A DNA stretch of 64,000 bases from Coleofasciculaceae cyanobacterium (GCA_036703275.1 DATNPK010000076.1:62001-126000), one strand, 5' to 3'; shown: positions 35,561 through 46,978, counted from the first letter of the stretch. Numbers and translations: made by a program. The notes: generated from the letters alone by a model not told the origin.

Positions 35561-36623
35561 GCAATTCTCCTACATGAACTGTAGACCTTGTTTTTGAGTG
35601 TTGCATTCGTTCGCAAAGAGGCAAACCCGTACCGCCACGACGTACTTTAATTAATTCACCACAGATACTAACGGCAATTTCTTCAGGAGTTAGCGCACCA
35701 ATATCTAACCCTATAGGTGCATAAAAATTTGGCAATCTTTCTAGCGATATTCCTTGCTGCTGTAGCGCTTGATGAATCATGCGGATACGCTTCTGACTGC
35801 CGATCGCACCGATATACTGATAAGCCAAAGAACGTTGTAAAATAGCCTGTAATGCTTCAAGATCTTGTTGGTAGCCTCGGGTTACTAGAGCTATATAGAG
35901 TCGGGCATGATTGGCTAGAGTAGCTAAAGTTTCAGTAATAGATTGAGATAAAAGTACTGCTTGAGGAAATCTTTGGGGAGTCACAAATTCAGGGCGATCG
36001 TCCTGTACGGCGATTTGAAACCCAGCCAAATTAGCAATTTGTGCCAAAGCTACAGCTACATGACCACCACCGATAATTAATAAAATAGGTGGCGGTTGGA
36101 TTGTTTCGACAAAAGAGGTTGAGGTGTACGGAAGTTTTGGGCAACGCCCATACGGAAGTAGAGAATTTTTAATTTCCTTAGACAAATCTCGATCGCTAAT
36201 TAAATAAGGTTGAGTATTATTAGTCAAAGGCGTAATTAATTCAGCAGATTGACCAGTTTTAAATAATTCCAGAATTTTGGTTACTAGGGCGATCGCCTTT
36301 TCCCCCGACCATTTTTCCAACCATACCTGTACTTTTCCCCCACAGACTCCTTGAATATCTTGACCAGGCGTACCAGTAAGATCGATTTCAACTAGCTGTT
36401 TTGCTTCTGTCTCTAGGATCGATAATGCCCGTTTAATTACCTTACTTTCGCCCGCACCACCGCCGATAGTACCAATAATGCTGCTATCAGCACAAACAGC
36501 CATCTTTGCCCCGACTTCTCTGGGCGCAGAACCAATAACCTTAACAATAGTCGCTAATACTACTGATTCTAATTCTAATCGGTGTTTTAACTGTCGATAA
36601 AAAGTGCGCTCGTTCATTATCAA
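35529..36623 (-). CDS. xdhC: XdhC/CoxI-family molybdoenzyme maturation factor
   Basis: A 364-residue protein that delivers sulfurated molybdenum cofactor to xanthine dehydrogenase-type enzymes. The N-terminal XdhC_CoxI domain has VIGSAPREVGAKMAVCADSS and GTIGGGAGESKVIKRAL. The Rossmann domain starts ILLIIGGGHVAVALAQIANL and contains FQIAVQDDRPEF and YIGAIGSQKRIRM. The stop codon of the upstream dehydrogenase overlaps its start by four bases. Its C-terminus (ARRSVPKG) runs into a dispersed repeat and is probably not ancestral. Confidence 0.92.
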   Translation of the reverse strand: MIMNERTFYRQLKHRLELESVVLATIVKVIGSAPREVGAKMAVCADSSIIGTIGGGAGESKVIKRALSILETEAKQLVEIDLTGTPGQDIQGVCGGKVQVWLEKWSGEKAIALVTKILELFKTGQSAELITPLTNNTQPYLISDRDLSKEIKNSLLPYGRCPKLPYTSTSFVETIQPPPILLIIGGGHVAVALAQIANLAGFQIAVQDDRPEFVTPQRFPQAVLLSQSITETLATLANHARLYIALVTRGYQQDLEALQAILQRSLAYQYIGAIGSQKRIRMIHQALQQQGISLERLPNFYAPIGLDIGALTPEEIAVSICGELIKVRRGGTGLPLCERMQHSKTRSTVHVGELLYARRSVPKG

Positions 36624-39427
36624 TGATCCATTGTCAATTGTTCATTACTCATTGCTTGCCAGACTCGTTCGGGAATCATCGGTAATTGACGTAACCTAAC
36701 TCCTGTAGCCTGTGCCACGGCATTAGCGATCGCTGGGGCAGCACAGTTAGTCCCAATTTCACCAATACCTTTAGCCCCAAAAGGGCCATAAGGATCGGCC
36801 TGTTCGATTAAAAATACTTCCGTTGGCGGAACATCCGTAGCAGCAGGAATACGATAGGTGCGTAAGCTGGGGTTGAGTATCTTACCTTGTCCATCAAAGC
36901 GTAGTTCTTCAGCCAGGGCGTATCCCAAGCCCATAACCAAACCTCCGATAGCCTGTCCGTGACAAATGCGAGGATTAATTGCCTTACCAATATCGATCGC
37001 CTCGGCGCAGCGCAATACTGTTATCCTTCCTGTTTCGGTGTCTACCTCCACTTCTACGCCTAAAAAGGCAAAGGTTAAAGAAGAGCGATCGCTGGTATGT
37101 TCTAATTCTACTTCTAATAATTCTCCTCTTGCTGCTGTTTGGGCTAATTTCTCCAGAGTTATTTTGGCAGATGGACTAAATATTTTATTTTCGTCTAACT
37201 CCAATTGGGCCAAATCAGCTTCAATAATTTCGGCTGCGGTTTTAAGAAGGTGCGATCGCAATTTTTGGGCAGCTAAATTTACCGCTTGTCCAGAAATAAA
37301 GGCAGTAGCCGAGGCATAAGAACCCGCATCAAAGGGCGTATGATGAGTATCTGCGCTAATTAGCTTAATTTTTTCTACCGTTGTTCCTAATACCTGGGCT
37401 GCTATTTGTCGCAAAGATGTATCCGAACCAGTACCGACATCTACCGAACCCGTTCGCAGTTCGTATAGTCCATCTGGCATTAAAGATAGTTTGACGCTGG
37501 CTAAATGAATTTTGGCTAAACCACTAGCTTGCATAGTCGCCGCAAAACCAACGCCGCGCTTTAGATGTCCTGACTCTGGCTGTTTGACTGGATCGTAATC
37601 TAACGCCTGGGTAACTTTTTCAATACATTCATCAAGGGCGTAGCTGCCAATAATATGAAAATGTTCTTCTCGACCAATTAGAATTTCATCTTTGGCGGTA
37701 ATTAGATTATGCTGACGCAGCTTGATCGGATCAATATTTAATTTACTAGCAATTTCATCGAGTTGAGATTCCATCGCAAACGTGCCTTGAGTCGCCCCGT
37801 AGCCCCGAAACGCACCTGCGGGCATAGTATTGGTATAAGCCACCGTTCCTTTATAAGACTGATTGGCACAGCGATATAAGCCGAGAGGAAAACAACCAGT
37901 CAAGAAAACTACTGTTTCTGCATGATTCCCATAAGCCCCCGTGTTAGAAATCGCCTCCATCTCTTGTGCCACCAGCGTACCATCGTTTTTTACACCCGTT
38001 TTCAGTCGGATATTCATTGCGTGACGGCTATTAGTAGCGGTAAATTCTTCTTCTCTAGTAAATCGCCACTGAACAGGCTTGCCCGTTTTTAAGGTTGCTA
38101 ATACACATAAGTCTTCGGTCAATATTTCCTGCTTGTTCCCAAAACCACCGCCTAACTGAGGTTTATAAACCCGAATCTTTTCTTTGGGTAAGTCAAACAG
38201 TTCCGATAGCAATCTTTGGCAGTGAAATGGTACTTGGGTACTAGAACGAACAACTACAGTACCGTTTTCATTTTGCCAGCTAATACTAGCGTGGGGTTCT
38301 AAATGGACGTGCTGTACGGCGGGTAAAATATAGGTATTTTCAATAATTAAATCGGCTTGGGCAAATCCTGCTGTCAAATCGCCTTTATCTAAAACTACTT
38401 GACCAGCAATATTATGAACTGCATCTTGTATTTGACTTGATTCTGGTTCGTCATGAATTACCACTTCTCCCTCGATCGCTTTTAGGGGATTAATTACATG
38501 AGGCAAAATTTCATAATCAACCTTAATTAATTCGCAAGCCCTAGCGGCGATCGCTTCTGTATCAGCTACTACTGCTGCCACGCGATCGCCGATAAACCGT
38601 ACTTTGTTATCTAATAAGTAATGGTCTAAAGGATCGGGTACTGGTGCGCCATGTCCTGCGGTACTATAAGCTCGTCGGGTAACATCTTTATGGGTGAAAA
38701 CTGCCTCAACCCCTGCCAATGCTTGGGCTTTTGACGTATCTATCTCGCGAATATGGGCATGAGGATGGGGCGATCGCAATACTTTAAGATGTAATAAGCC
38801 AGTCGGCGACCAGTCTGTGGTATATACTGGTTTGCCCGTAACTAAATCAGGACCATCTTGTTTGGGAACGTCTTTTCCTACCTGCCCTTCTTGGGCAGTT
38901 ATGGGTTTGAGTAAATTATCATTACCGCATTCGAGAACGCTATCAATAATCGCCTGATAACCAGTACAGCGACAAAGATTACCTTCTAATTCTGCCCTCA
39001 ACTCCGCTTCCGATTCATACTCCAGCTTACTTGCCGTCATAATCATCCCTGGAGTACAGTAACCACACTGAAAACCTTGCTTAACTAAAAAAGCTTGCTG
39101 CATCGGAGATAGCCTGCCATTTTCTAAACCCTCAATAGTAGTTATCTGATGACTATCTGCCCGCATCGCGGGATAGATACAGCTATGAATAGGTCGATCA
39201 TCTAGCCACACCGTACAGCTACCGCAGTCTCCTGACTCACAAACGCGATGCACTCCTGCGTATCCTAAGCTGCGGAGTAAAGTTAATAAACTTGTTCCTG
39301 GGTTACAGTTGGTGCTATAGGCTTGGTTGTTTACCTGAAAATTTAATAAATCTGGCATGGTTTTTGATAATTTTATGTCGGGGCAATGAGAGAATTGGCC
39401 CGACGATTTAATATCGGCGTTTTCCAT
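36620..39427 (-). CDS. xdhA: Xanthine dehydrogenase: [2Fe-2S] and molybdopterin subunits fused
   Basis: A 935-residue fusion of the iron-sulfur subunit (about 25-185) and the molybdopterin-binding subunit (about 190-930). First cluster cysteines are in CESGDCGSCTVWL and second ones in CGYCTPGMIM and GNLCRCTGYQ. The molybdenum part has QLGGGFGNKQE and, near the end, FGAKGIGEIGTNCAAPAIAN with the catalytic Glu. Xanthine/hypoxanthine is the likely substrate given the neighbours, though other hydroxylated heterocycles or aldehydes are possible. MPDLLNFQV at about 39358 is an alternative start, leaving no overlap with the FAD subunit gene. Confidence 0.88.
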   Translation of the reverse strand: MENADIKSSGQFSHCPDIKLSKTMPDLLNFQVNNQAYSTNCNPGTSLLTLLRSLGYAGVHRVCESGDCGSCTVWLDDRPIHSCIYPAMRADSHQITTIEGLENGRLSPMQQAFLVKQGFQCGYCTPGMIMTASKLEYESEAELRAELEGNLCRCTGYQAIIDSVLECGNDNLLKPITAQEGQVGKDVPKQDGPDLVTGKPVYTTDWSPTGLLHLKVLRSPHPHAHIREIDTSKAQALAGVEAVFTHKDVTRRAYSTAGHGAPVPDPLDHYLLDNKVRFIGDRVAAVVADTEAIAARACELIKVDYEILPHVINPLKAIEGEVVIHDEPESSQIQDAVHNIAGQVVLDKGDLTAGFAQADLIIENTYILPAVQHVHLEPHASISWQNENGTVVVRSSTQVPFHCQRLLSELFDLPKEKIRVYKPQLGGGFGNKQEILTEDLCVLATLKTGKPVQWRFTREEEFTATNSRHAMNIRLKTGVKNDGTLVAQEMEAISNTGAYGNHAETVVFLTGCFPLGLYRCANQSYKGTVAYTNTMPAGAFRGYGATQGTFAMESQLDEIASKLNIDPIKLRQHNLITAKDEILIGREEHFHIIGSYALDECIEKVTQALDYDPVKQPESGHLKRGVGFAATMQASGLAKIHLASVKLSLMPDGLYELRTGSVDVGTGSDTSLRQIAAQVLGTTVEKIKLISADTHHTPFDAGSYASATAFISGQAVNLAAQKLRSHLLKTAAEIIEADLAQLELDENKIFSPSAKITLEKLAQTAARGELLEVELEHTSDRSSLTFAFLGVEVEVDTETGRITVLRCAEAIDIGKAINPRICHGQAIGGLVMGLGYALAEELRFDGQGKILNPSLRTYRIPAATDVPPTEVFLIEQADPYGPFGAKGIGEIGTNCAAPAIANAVAQATGVRLRQLPMIPERVWQAMSNEQLTMDH

Positions 39428-40250
39428 TTATCCCTGTGGTTAGTTCAGTAATTCCTCGCTGCATCAACACCTGAGTGACCTGACGACGATATGTTGCACC
39501 ACTTCGTTCATCATCGATGTAGATGTGTAAGGGCATTTTGTGAATCGCCCCGACGATTTGTTCGGGGGTTGGTACGCTATCAAATTCAATTAAACACGGC
39601 GATTTTACACTACCGCCAATGCCGAACCTGACTTGCTGGGTTTGGGGATGATAAGCTGTTACCACGATCGCGATCGCATATCCTGCCGTACAGACCGCCA
39701 TCCGTTTAAAGCTAGTCTGCCACTGCGATAGATTCGAGATGGGAATTTTAATTCTGCGTAATACTTCCCCTGGCTGCAAAACTGTCTGTTGTGGTGCGGT
39801 TTGAAAATTAACTGCATCTACAAAATAAGGTTCGTGGTTGTTAGGTCGCCAAATTTCATAGCTGGCATTCAAGACAATCATCGCCGGGATAAAAGTACTG
39901 GCACTTAATGCCAAACAAATGTTCCCTCCCACCGTAGCAGTATGGGATAACTTAAAAGAAGCTAGTTCTCTCACTGCATCTTTTAGGGCTTTTGTTGCCG
40001 ACCAGGGTATGGGAAAAGAGAAGTCTAGCAAATCGTTTTGAATGCAGGTTGCCCCGATCAATAAGCCTTGGGGGGTAACTTCTATTTCTGACCAGTTAAA
40101 CTGCTGCATATCCACCAGGGTTTTGACCTGGGGTTGGACTTCGTTAAAAATCCAGGTACCGCCAGCCAGCCAATTCCAGTCAGGTTGCCAATCTGATACT
40201 TCTGTTAATGATTTCGGTCGCAGATAGGTTTCAACGCTATACAAATCCAT
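39408..40250 (-). CDS. xdhB: Xanthine dehydrogenase FAD-binding subunit
   Basis: A 280-residue FAD-binding subunit that passes electrons from the iron-sulfur clusters to NAD+. It opens MDLYSVETYLRPKSLTEVSD, then DWNWLAGGTWIFNEVQP (FAD pyrophosphate loop) and KLSHTATVGGNICLALSAST (TxGGN(I/L)), with the C-terminal CO-dehydrogenase flavoprotein domain from about 165. It is the first gene of the xdhB-xdhA-xdhC-mobA-like run, with a 20-base overlap to the next. A 15-bp palindrome lies 52 bases upstream. Confidence 0.88.
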   Translation of the reverse strand: MDLYSVETYLRPKSLTEVSDWQPDWNWLAGGTWIFNEVQPQVKTLVDMQQFNWSEIEVTPQGLLIGATCIQNDLLDFSFPIPWSATKALKDAVRELASFKLSHTATVGGNICLALSASTFIPAMIVLNASYEIWRPNNHEPYFVDAVNFQTAPQQTVLQPGEVLRRIKIPISNLSQWQTSFKRMAVCTAGYAIAIVVTAYHPQTQQVRFGIGGSVKSPCLIEFDSVPTPEQIVGAIHKMPLHIYIDDERSGATYRRQVTQVLMQRGITELTTGINGKRRY

Positions 40251-40301
40251 GGCAAGCGACTTTTATTTTGTATGATTATCTATCTTGCTGCGAAACTAAT
40301 G

Positions 40302-40316
40302 TGCATACTGTATGCA
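40302..40316. promoter_or_regulatory. Palindromic operator candidate of the xdh operon
   Basis: TGCATACTGTATGCA is a perfect 7-1-7 palindrome, 52 bases before the xdhB start and in the divergent region shared with the deaminase gene. Form and spacing suit a dimeric repressor of GntR or similar type; no regulator gene is adjacent. Confidence 0.55.
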
Positions 40317-40636
40317 ATGTGTCAGAACTGAAATTTTATTAAAGTTAATTTGAATTAAATAATCAATAATCTATCTCTTCTACTCAAAGCTGTCTAAAAG
40401 GATATCTATTTTAGCAGCAGTATCTCAGCTCAGATTTGTTCTCCTCGCTTGATAAATGGGCGAAATTGGCACGTAATCAGAATAAATACTAGGTTTCACA
40501 ACCCCGCGCCGATGCAAGGCGTTTCTCTTCAGTTTTTGAGGACAAAGGAATGCTGAAATCATAGTAGCAAGTAGTAACTAACTACTAAATCCGTATAGAA
40601 ATAAATAAACTATGAAAGTAACCCGTAAAAATAAAA

Positions 40637-41696
<1,060 letters not shown>

Positions 41697-41708
41697 TAAC
41701 TAAAAGCT

Positions 41709-41725
41709 AAAAGCTAATAGCTTTT
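41709..41725. terminator. AGCTAA-repeat hairpin between convergent genes
   Basis: AAAAGCTAATAGCTTTT forms a perfect 8-bp stem between the deaminase stop (41696) and the rplT stop (41750), with A and T runs on both sides, so it can act in both directions. It is the last unit of an AGCTAAA tandem repeat (41688-41725). Confidence 0.6.
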
Positions 41726-41749
41726 GGATAACTAAAATCTATTTCCAAT

Positions 41750-42103
41750 TTAGTCTGCCGATTTAGCTACTTCGGCTACTTTTTCAAAGGCTTGAGGATC
41801 TACCATAGCTAGCTGGGCTAACATTTTACGATTTAAACCTACTTCAGCTTTTTTTAGTTGGTGAGTTAACTTGCTGTAGCTTAAACCGTTCATTCTGGCT
41901 GCTGCATTGATGCGAGTAATCCAGAGACGGCGAAAATCACGTTTGCGCTTACGGCGATCGCGATAGGCATTACGCAATGCCTTCATTACCTGCTGATTAG
42001 CAGTACGAAATAGTTTGGAATGAGAACCACGGAAGCCTTTAGCCAGCTTCAGGATTTTTTTACGACGTTTGCGGGCAACATTACCCCGTTTGACTCTACT
42101 CAT
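41750..42103 (-). CDS. rplT: 50S ribosomal protein L20
   Basis: A 117-residue large-subunit protein binding 23S rRNA early in assembly. It starts [20 protein letters not shown] and contains [20 protein letters not shown] and [20 protein letters not shown]. It follows rpmI by 79 bases as in most bacteria, though infC is not upstream. Confidence 0.98.
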   Translation of the reverse strand: MSRVKRGNVARKRRKKILKLAKGFRGSHSKLFRTANQQVMKALRNAYRDRRKRKRDFRRLWITRINAAARMNGLSYSKLTHQLKKAEVGLNRKMLAQLAMVDPQAFEKVAEVAKSAD

Positions 42104-42182
42104 AGTTAAATATTTATGGATCTTGTTTTATGGAAGTTACAACTAAATTTAAGACTAAGTTTTAGTTGAAATAAAGTCTTGT

Positions 42183-42386
42183 TTAGCTGTAGGGCATCAT
42201 GATGCGTACTGCTTTTTCGTCAGTCTCGTGTACTACAGCCATGTTAGATAATCGACGACGAGTACGCTCTTTGCTTTTACGTTCTAGTAGGTGATTCTTA
42301 AACGCCTTGCGACGCATGATTTTTTTGCCACTGCCAGTAATGCGAAAACGCTTGGCAGCAGACTTTTTAGTTTTGAGCTTAGGCAT
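42183..42386 (-). CDS. rpmI: 50S ribosomal protein L35
   Basis: A 67-residue basic protein: [20 protein letters not shown], then [20 protein letters not shown]. Standard length. First gene of the rpmI-rplT pair. L20 autoregulation of this operon is known in other bacteria; no leader structure was identified here. Confidence 0.97.
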   Translation of the reverse strand: MPKLKTKKSAAKRFRITGSGKKIMRRKAFKNHLLERKSKERTRRRLSNMAVVHETDEKAVRIMMPYS

Positions 42387-42483
42387 GAACTACAGATAAT
42401 TAGACACAATTTACAATTATACTCTGGGTCTAATGTCAATTACAAATCAATTTGATATTTAGCAAAAATTATTGAAAAAAAGC

Positions 42484-43308
42484 TTAAAGCTTATTCAATG
42501 CCGACATAAGAGCCTGTTGTCCTGTAGTTTGATATATCTGAGTTAGATATTGCTGAACTGCTGCGGCATCAGCAGGAGGTAGAGGCATTGCTCCTAAAAG
42601 ATCTAAAATTGTTTTCTGCTCCATTGGTGGCACGATCGCAACTAAGCTAGATTCCAAAGATTCGTTATATTGCCAAAAGCCCTTAGTTTTGACTCCCGCG
42701 TCATTGGCTGTAGCTGTAGCCGAATTGATGGTTGTAACTATTGTTGGTTGGGTAGTTGTTTTAGTAGCCTTGGCTTTTTGACTACGAATTTGGCGTAAAC
42801 GTTCAATAATTTGATTTTTAGTCCGCCCTCTTAACTGAAAAATAATAAAAGGATCTTCACTAAAGCGATCGCCTAATTGATAGTAAACCGCTGCAATATG
42901 CTTACAAGGATTAGCTTTATCGGGGCAGCTACACCGAGAGCGTACTTCGTTGAGGGTAAAAGGAAATAAGCTCAAACCGCTGGCGGTAAATACAGCCTCG
43001 ATAGTTTCGGGCATTTCCCCTGCTAGGAGTTGCGCCGAGAAAACCGCCTTCTCCGACATTTTGGTAATGACAAAATCCCAGTCTTCGTTACTAAAAGAGT
43101 CTAAGGACAAAGATACTCGATAGGGTTCAGCATCACTTCCTTGCACTACTGCTTTAGCTCTAGAATCAGTAAACTCCATGTTGAGAACATTGCCTTCTCT
43201 AGCATAGCTTCGCCCTCTTTCCAAACGCTTTTTAAATCGATAGGAGTTGAGCAAATCTAACCATCGCTCTACCCACCATTCCTGCTTTTCTACTTCAAAG
43301 TTAATCAT
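42484..43308 (-). CDS. SWIM zinc-finger protein
   Basis: A 274-residue protein with the SWIM motif (CxCx...CxH) at about 126-140, VRSRCSCPDKANPCKHIAAV. Flanking regions match the cyanobacterial SWIM family (N-terminal RFKKRLERGRSYAREGNVLN). SWIM domains bind DNA or protein; in bacteria such genes often lie by SNF2 helicases, but none is adjacent. The role is unknown. Confidence 0.85.
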   Translation of the reverse strand: MINFEVEKQEWWVERWLDLLNSYRFKKRLERGRSYAREGNVLNMEFTDSRAKAVVQGSDAEPYRVSLSLDSFSNEDWDFVITKMSEKAVFSAQLLAGEMPETIEAVFTASGLSLFPFTLNEVRSRCSCPDKANPCKHIAAVYYQLGDRFSEDPFIIFQLRGRTKNQIIERLRQIRSQKAKATKTTTQPTIVTTINSATATANDAGVKTKGFWQYNESLESSLVAIVPPMEQKTILDLLGAMPLPPADAAAVQQYLTQIYQTTGQQALMSALNKL

Positions 43309-43315
43309 TTTTTTT

Positions 43316-43350
43316 AGCTGTTAGCTATTAGCTATTAGCCGTTAGCTTTT
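43316..43350. repeat. AGCTATT tandem repeat
   Basis: TAGCTGTTAGCTATTAGCTA and TTAGCCGTTAGCTTTTTTT lie directly before the SWIM gene start, four to five units of a TAGCTRTT-like heptamer. Confidence 0.65.
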
Positions 43351-43440
43351 TTTAGTAAACAAATAATCCAGTAGAATAATCATAATTAAAGCAACTATCA
43401 ACTGGCTGATTTCCTGTTATCAATACCCAAAGAGCGATCG

Positions 43441-44250
43441 CTATTGTCTCACCTTATAAAAAGTTTCTAAACTATCGCGATCGCCTACAAATCTCCAGTG
43501 CCAGGGTTCATAACTGACTCCCTGTTTATTACCGAGAGGAAAAGATAGCTCAAAACTATATTTTAAGGCATTTTGCTCTAACCAACGAAAGGCAGCAGTT
43601 TCAGCAAATTCCGTCTCCAGATTAGTTGCAGGAGCATTACCATCTCCAAGATCGACCGCATAGCCTGTATGATGTTCGCTATAGCCAGGAGGCGCGCTAA
43701 CTTCGGCGCGTTTAGTAGCATCCTGTACTTTTTGTTCTTTTACTCCAAAAAATAGTTGTTCTTGAGTCTTGGCATCACGGAAGGCAGAAATAGGAACTAA
43801 GATTACTCCATCAGCTTTAGCAGCAGCCTGCATTTGCAGAAATTTTTTGGCAGCAGCAGAGCGCATTGTCAAGCTACCATCAGCCGTGATTGTCTTTAAT
43901 TGCGATCTGGGAGCAACATTATAGGGTAAATGACCTAAGAGATCTCCTTTGCCAGGCTGTTTTTCTGGTTTTGTTTCAGCCTGAGGAGAAGTAACGGCAG
44001 TTTTTTGTGGTTGTTCTAGTTTGACTTCAGGCTGGGAAGATCTCAATTCAAGAGAATGGTCAATTGTTTGTCGAGCCGACTTATTGGAAAATGAAAATAA
44101 CCATACCGATACTAATCCCACTATGCCAAGACACAATATTATGCCTAATATTAGGGGTATAGACAGGGTGAATCCTGATTTTTTCGGTTGCTCTACATTC
44201 TCTCTTATCGCCTCTGGAATTTCAATTTCGTCCATAGTATTTGTCAACAA
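43441..44250 (-). CDS. D-alanyl-D-alanine carboxypeptidase, VanY/M15 family
   Basis: A 269-residue membrane-anchored zinc peptidase acting on peptidoglycan stem peptides in the periplasm. It has a membrane helix at about 27-50 (LSIPLILGIILCLGIVGLVS), a Pro/Gln/Lys-rich linker, and the M15B domain: VPISAFRDAKTQEQLFFGVK, zinc ligands in SEHHTGYAVDLGDGNAP, and the third ligand in YEPWHWRFVGD. All catalytic residues are in place. Confidence 0.92.
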   Translation of the reverse strand: MLTNTMDEIEIPEAIRENVEQPKKSGFTLSIPLILGIILCLGIVGLVSVWLFSFSNKSARQTIDHSLELRSSQPEVKLEQPQKTAVTSPQAETKPEKQPGKGDLLGHLPYNVAPRSQLKTITADGSLTMRSAAAKKFLQMQAAAKADGVILVPISAFRDAKTQEQLFFGVKEQKVQDATKRAEVSAPPGYSEHHTGYAVDLGDGNAPATNLETEFAETAAFRWLEQNALKYSFELSFPLGNKQGVSYEPWHWRFVGDRDSLETFYKVRQ

Positions 44251-44265
44251 CTAAATGTTTTCTCG

Positions 44266-45666
44266 CTAGTTATTGGTTTTTTGGGCAACATTGTCTTGTT
44301 GGGCAGCTAGATATACTGCCTGAGCTACTGCTGTTGCCACCCGGGGATCGAACACTGAAGGAATAATATGCTCTCGGTCAAGATCGGTATCATCAATTAA
44401 AGTAGCGATCGCTTTGGCAGCTTCCAGGTACATATTTGTGGTAATCGCCGAAGCTCTACAGTTTAATGCACCACGGAAAACTCCAGGAAAGGCTAACACA
44501 TTATTGATTTGGTTAGGATAATCGCTTCGACCTGTTGCCATCACTGCTACGTTATCATAAACAAGTTCGGGCTGAATTTCGGGAATTGGATTTGCCATCG
44601 CAAATACAATTGGTTGTTCTGCCATTGTATGTACCATTTCGGGAGTGACAACTCCTGGCGCACTAACCCCTAAAAAGATATCAGCATTTTTCATGGCATC
44701 AGCCAAGTTACCGCTCTCGGCTACAGCAAACTTTTGCTTTTGCTCGTTTAGATCTTCACGCTGATGGTCGATAATTCCTTTGGAGTCACAAATTACAATC
44801 TTGTTAGCTCCTGCTTTACGCAGGAGTAAGGCGATCGCAATGCCAGCAGCCCCCGCCCCATTAATCACAATCTTCACCTCAGCTATTTCCTTACCGACTA
44901 ATTTAAGCGCATTATACAAAGCTGCCAAGACGACAATGGCTGTTCCATGCTGATCGTCATGAAAAACTGGAATATCAAGCTCTTGTCTTAATCTGTGTTC
45001 GATCTCAAAACAGCGCGGTGCAGCAATATCTTCTAAATTTATCCCGCCAAACACGGGAGAAAATTCTTTAACTGCTTTAATTATTTCTTCCGTATCTTGA
45101 GTATCGAGAGCGATGGGAAAAGCATCGATTCCCGCGAATTCTTTAAATAATAAAGCCTTGCCTTCCATAACTGGCAAAGATGCTGCCGCACCTAAGTTGC
45201 CTAACCCCAAAACTGCGCTACCATCAGTCACCACAGCCACAGTATTACCTTTAATGGTTAAATCATAAACCCGTTCTGGCTGTTCGGCGATCGCTCGACA
45301 GATCCTACCAACTCCTGGAGTATATGCCATAGCCAAATCTGACTGAGAATTTAGCGGTAATTTACTCTCAACGCTAATTTTCCCGCCCTGATGAATGGCA
45401 AAGGTGCGATCGCTATAGCTGATTATCTTAACCCGAGGTAAGCTTTTGATCGCCTCAATGATTTGATCTCCCTGTTCGGTGCTAGAAGCATCAATCATTA
45501 ATTCTCGCTGAGTATATTTAAGATTACGCTGTAACAGTACAATATCGCCTAAACTACCACCAAATTGAGCAATGATACTCATTACTGAAGCTAATGCACC
45601 AGGGCGATTGGGAATTTCTAACTCGATCTTTAAGCTAAAGCTGGCACTAGGGTTTAAATCTACCAT
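44266..45666 (-). CDS. NAD(P)-dependent malic enzyme with N-terminal ACT domain
   Basis: A 466-residue enzyme converting malate to pyruvate and CO2. Residues about 1-85 form an ACT domain ([20 protein letters not shown]), suggesting amino-acid regulation. The malic domain has [60 protein letters not shown] and the dinucleotide motif [19 protein letters not shown]. It ends 15 bases before the VanY-type gene, so they may be co-transcribed, although functionally unrelated. Confidence 0.95.
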   Translation of the reverse strand: MVDLNPSASFSLKIELEIPNRPGALASVMSIIAQFGGSLGDIVLLQRNLKYTQRELMIDASSTEQGDQIIEAIKSLPRVKIISYSDRTFAIHQGGKISVESKLPLNSQSDLAMAYTPGVGRICRAIAEQPERVYDLTIKGNTVAVVTDGSAVLGLGNLGAAASLPVMEGKALLFKEFAGIDAFPIALDTQDTEEIIKAVKEFSPVFGGINLEDIAAPRCFEIEHRLRQELDIPVFHDDQHGTAIVVLAALYNALKLVGKEIAEVKIVINGAGAAGIAIALLLRKAGANKIVICDSKGIIDHQREDLNEQKQKFAVAESGNLADAMKNADIFLGVSAPGVVTPEMVHTMAEQPIVFAMANPIPEIQPELVYDNVAVMATGRSDYPNQINNVLAFPGVFRGALNCRASAITTNMYLEAAKAIATLIDDTDLDREHIIPSVFDPRVATAVAQAVYLAAQQDNVAQKTNN

Positions 45667-45763
45667 TATTTATGTGTGTTGCAGAATTGATTATTGTAAA
45701 CCGTTTTGTCGCTTGAAGACTGGTAAATATAGCTACTATTGATCGACAAACGATTAATGTTTT

Positions 45764-46417
45764 TCAATCCTTAAATTCTTCTGTTGCTGATTTGTCATAT
45801 AAAACTCGATACACAGGTAGATGTTGATTTAATACATATAATTCTCTTTCTGTCGGCACTGGCAAAGGGTTAGCATCAAGCCAAGTCGTAGTGTGCTGCT
45901 GAATTAATAAAGGATTGGCAGCAAAGCGATCGCGCATTTCTACCGCCACTGCCTCTATGTCTGACTGTATGAATACTTGCCCTCCTTCGAGCAAGTGAGA
46001 GACCAAAATTGTCACTAACTCTGGCTGTATTACTCGGCGTTTGTGGTGTTTTTTCTTAAACCAGGGATCGGGAAACTGAACTGAGATTGTCTTTAAACTA
46101 TTTTCTGGCAAAGATTCTAGCAATATCTTGGCTGAACTATTCATGTTGCCAAATAAATAGTGTAGATTGGTTAAACCTAATTCATCTCGAGTTTGATTAG
46201 CAGAATTAACTAACTGCTGGCGAATTTCGATACCCAGAAAATTAACCTCTGGGTTAAGCTGCGCCATATCCAATAAGAATTTACCCCGCGCCGAGCCAAT
46301 ATCCAAATGCCAAGGGCGCTCGTTTCGGGCATAAACTTCCTGCCAATTTGGTATCAAGATCGGCTGCTGAAACTTACGAGTCAAAGGATTAACGTGCTGG
46401 CGAATACGAATAGGCAT
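45764..46417 (-). CDS. trmB: tRNA (guanine-46-N7)-methyltransferase
   Basis: A 217-residue SAM-dependent methyltransferase for m7G46 of tRNA. The SAM site is WHLDIGSARGKFLLDMAQLN. The family motif VQFPDPWFKKKHHKRRVIQP and C-terminal TERELYVLNQHLPVYRVLY are clear. It lies 24 bases downstream of the DUF4330 gene, in the same direction. Confidence 0.95.
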   Translation of the reverse strand: MPIRIRQHVNPLTRKFQQPILIPNWQEVYARNERPWHLDIGSARGKFLLDMAQLNPEVNFLGIEIRQQLVNSANQTRDELGLTNLHYLFGNMNSSAKILLESLPENSLKTISVQFPDPWFKKKHHKRRVIQPELVTILVSHLLEGGQVFIQSDIEAVAVEMRDRFAANPLLIQQHTTTWLDANPLPVPTERELYVLNQHLPVYRVLYDKSATEEFKD

Positions 46418-46441
46418 AGAGATTGATGCGATCGCTATAAA

Positions 46442-46978
46442 TTAAGATTCTTTAGTATCTATGGCAACCACTGTACCGCTAAAGTCGTAGATATTACCCT
46501 GTAACTGAATTGATGAACCTATTTTAATTTTTTTACTACCGTCTAATACATAACCAGTATCAGTTACTTCGGCTCTACTAGCTAAAGTAACTACAATATC
46601 TCTGATCATTTCTATTTCTGGACGCGGATCTCGAAGAGCTTTTACCGTGCCGTCTGGCTGCGGGACAACAGTTGTTCTCGGCAAAACCTTGCTAGAAACT
46701 ATTTCGACTTTTCCTGCTGGTTGATTACGAATCACAACATCTGCTTGTTCTTCTGTAAATTCTTGGGCTAAAGCATCATAATTAGCCACGCTTAATCCTC
46801 TAACTAATACTTTGACTTCAATCGGTTTTTCTTTGGTTTGAGCGACAAGGCTATTAGTTAGAGGCGTACCTGGGAAAAAGAAAACACCGACAACAACCAA
46901 TAAAATTACACAGGCAGCAGCCAAGTCAAGAATGCTCAACTTACCAAATAGTCTTCCTTTAGAATCAATAATCTTCAT
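46442..46978 (-). CDS. DUF4330 family membrane-anchored protein
   Basis: A 178-residue protein with the family start MKIIDSKGRLFGKLSILDLA, one membrane helix (AACVILLVVVGVFFFP) and a beta-rich extracytoplasmic part (VKVLVRGLSVANYDAL, GYVLDGSKKIKIGSSIQL). Conserved in cyanobacteria; function unknown. It probably forms an operon with trmB. The 300 bases upstream (46979-47278) are AT-rich and hold the divergent promoters; no other element was recognised. Confidence 0.85.
   Translation of the reverse strand: MKIIDSKGRLFGKLSILDLAAACVILLVVVGVFFFPGTPLTNSLVAQTKEKPIEVKVLVRGLSVANYDALAQEFTEEQADVVIRNQPAGKVEIVSSKVLPRTTVVPQPDGTVKALRDPRPEIEMIRDIVVTLASRAEVTDTGYVLDGSKKIKIGSSIQLQGNIYDFSGTVVAIDTKES

Noticed and set aside
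36966-37319. 117-codon + strand ORF in the xanthine dehydrogenase gene
   Set aside because: It is antisense to the conserved C-terminal domain of the molybdenum subunit.
40581-40600. Possible NtcA site (GTA-N8-TAC) before the deaminase gene
   Set aside because: The spacing found (GTAACTAACTAC) has six rather than eight bases between the half-sites.
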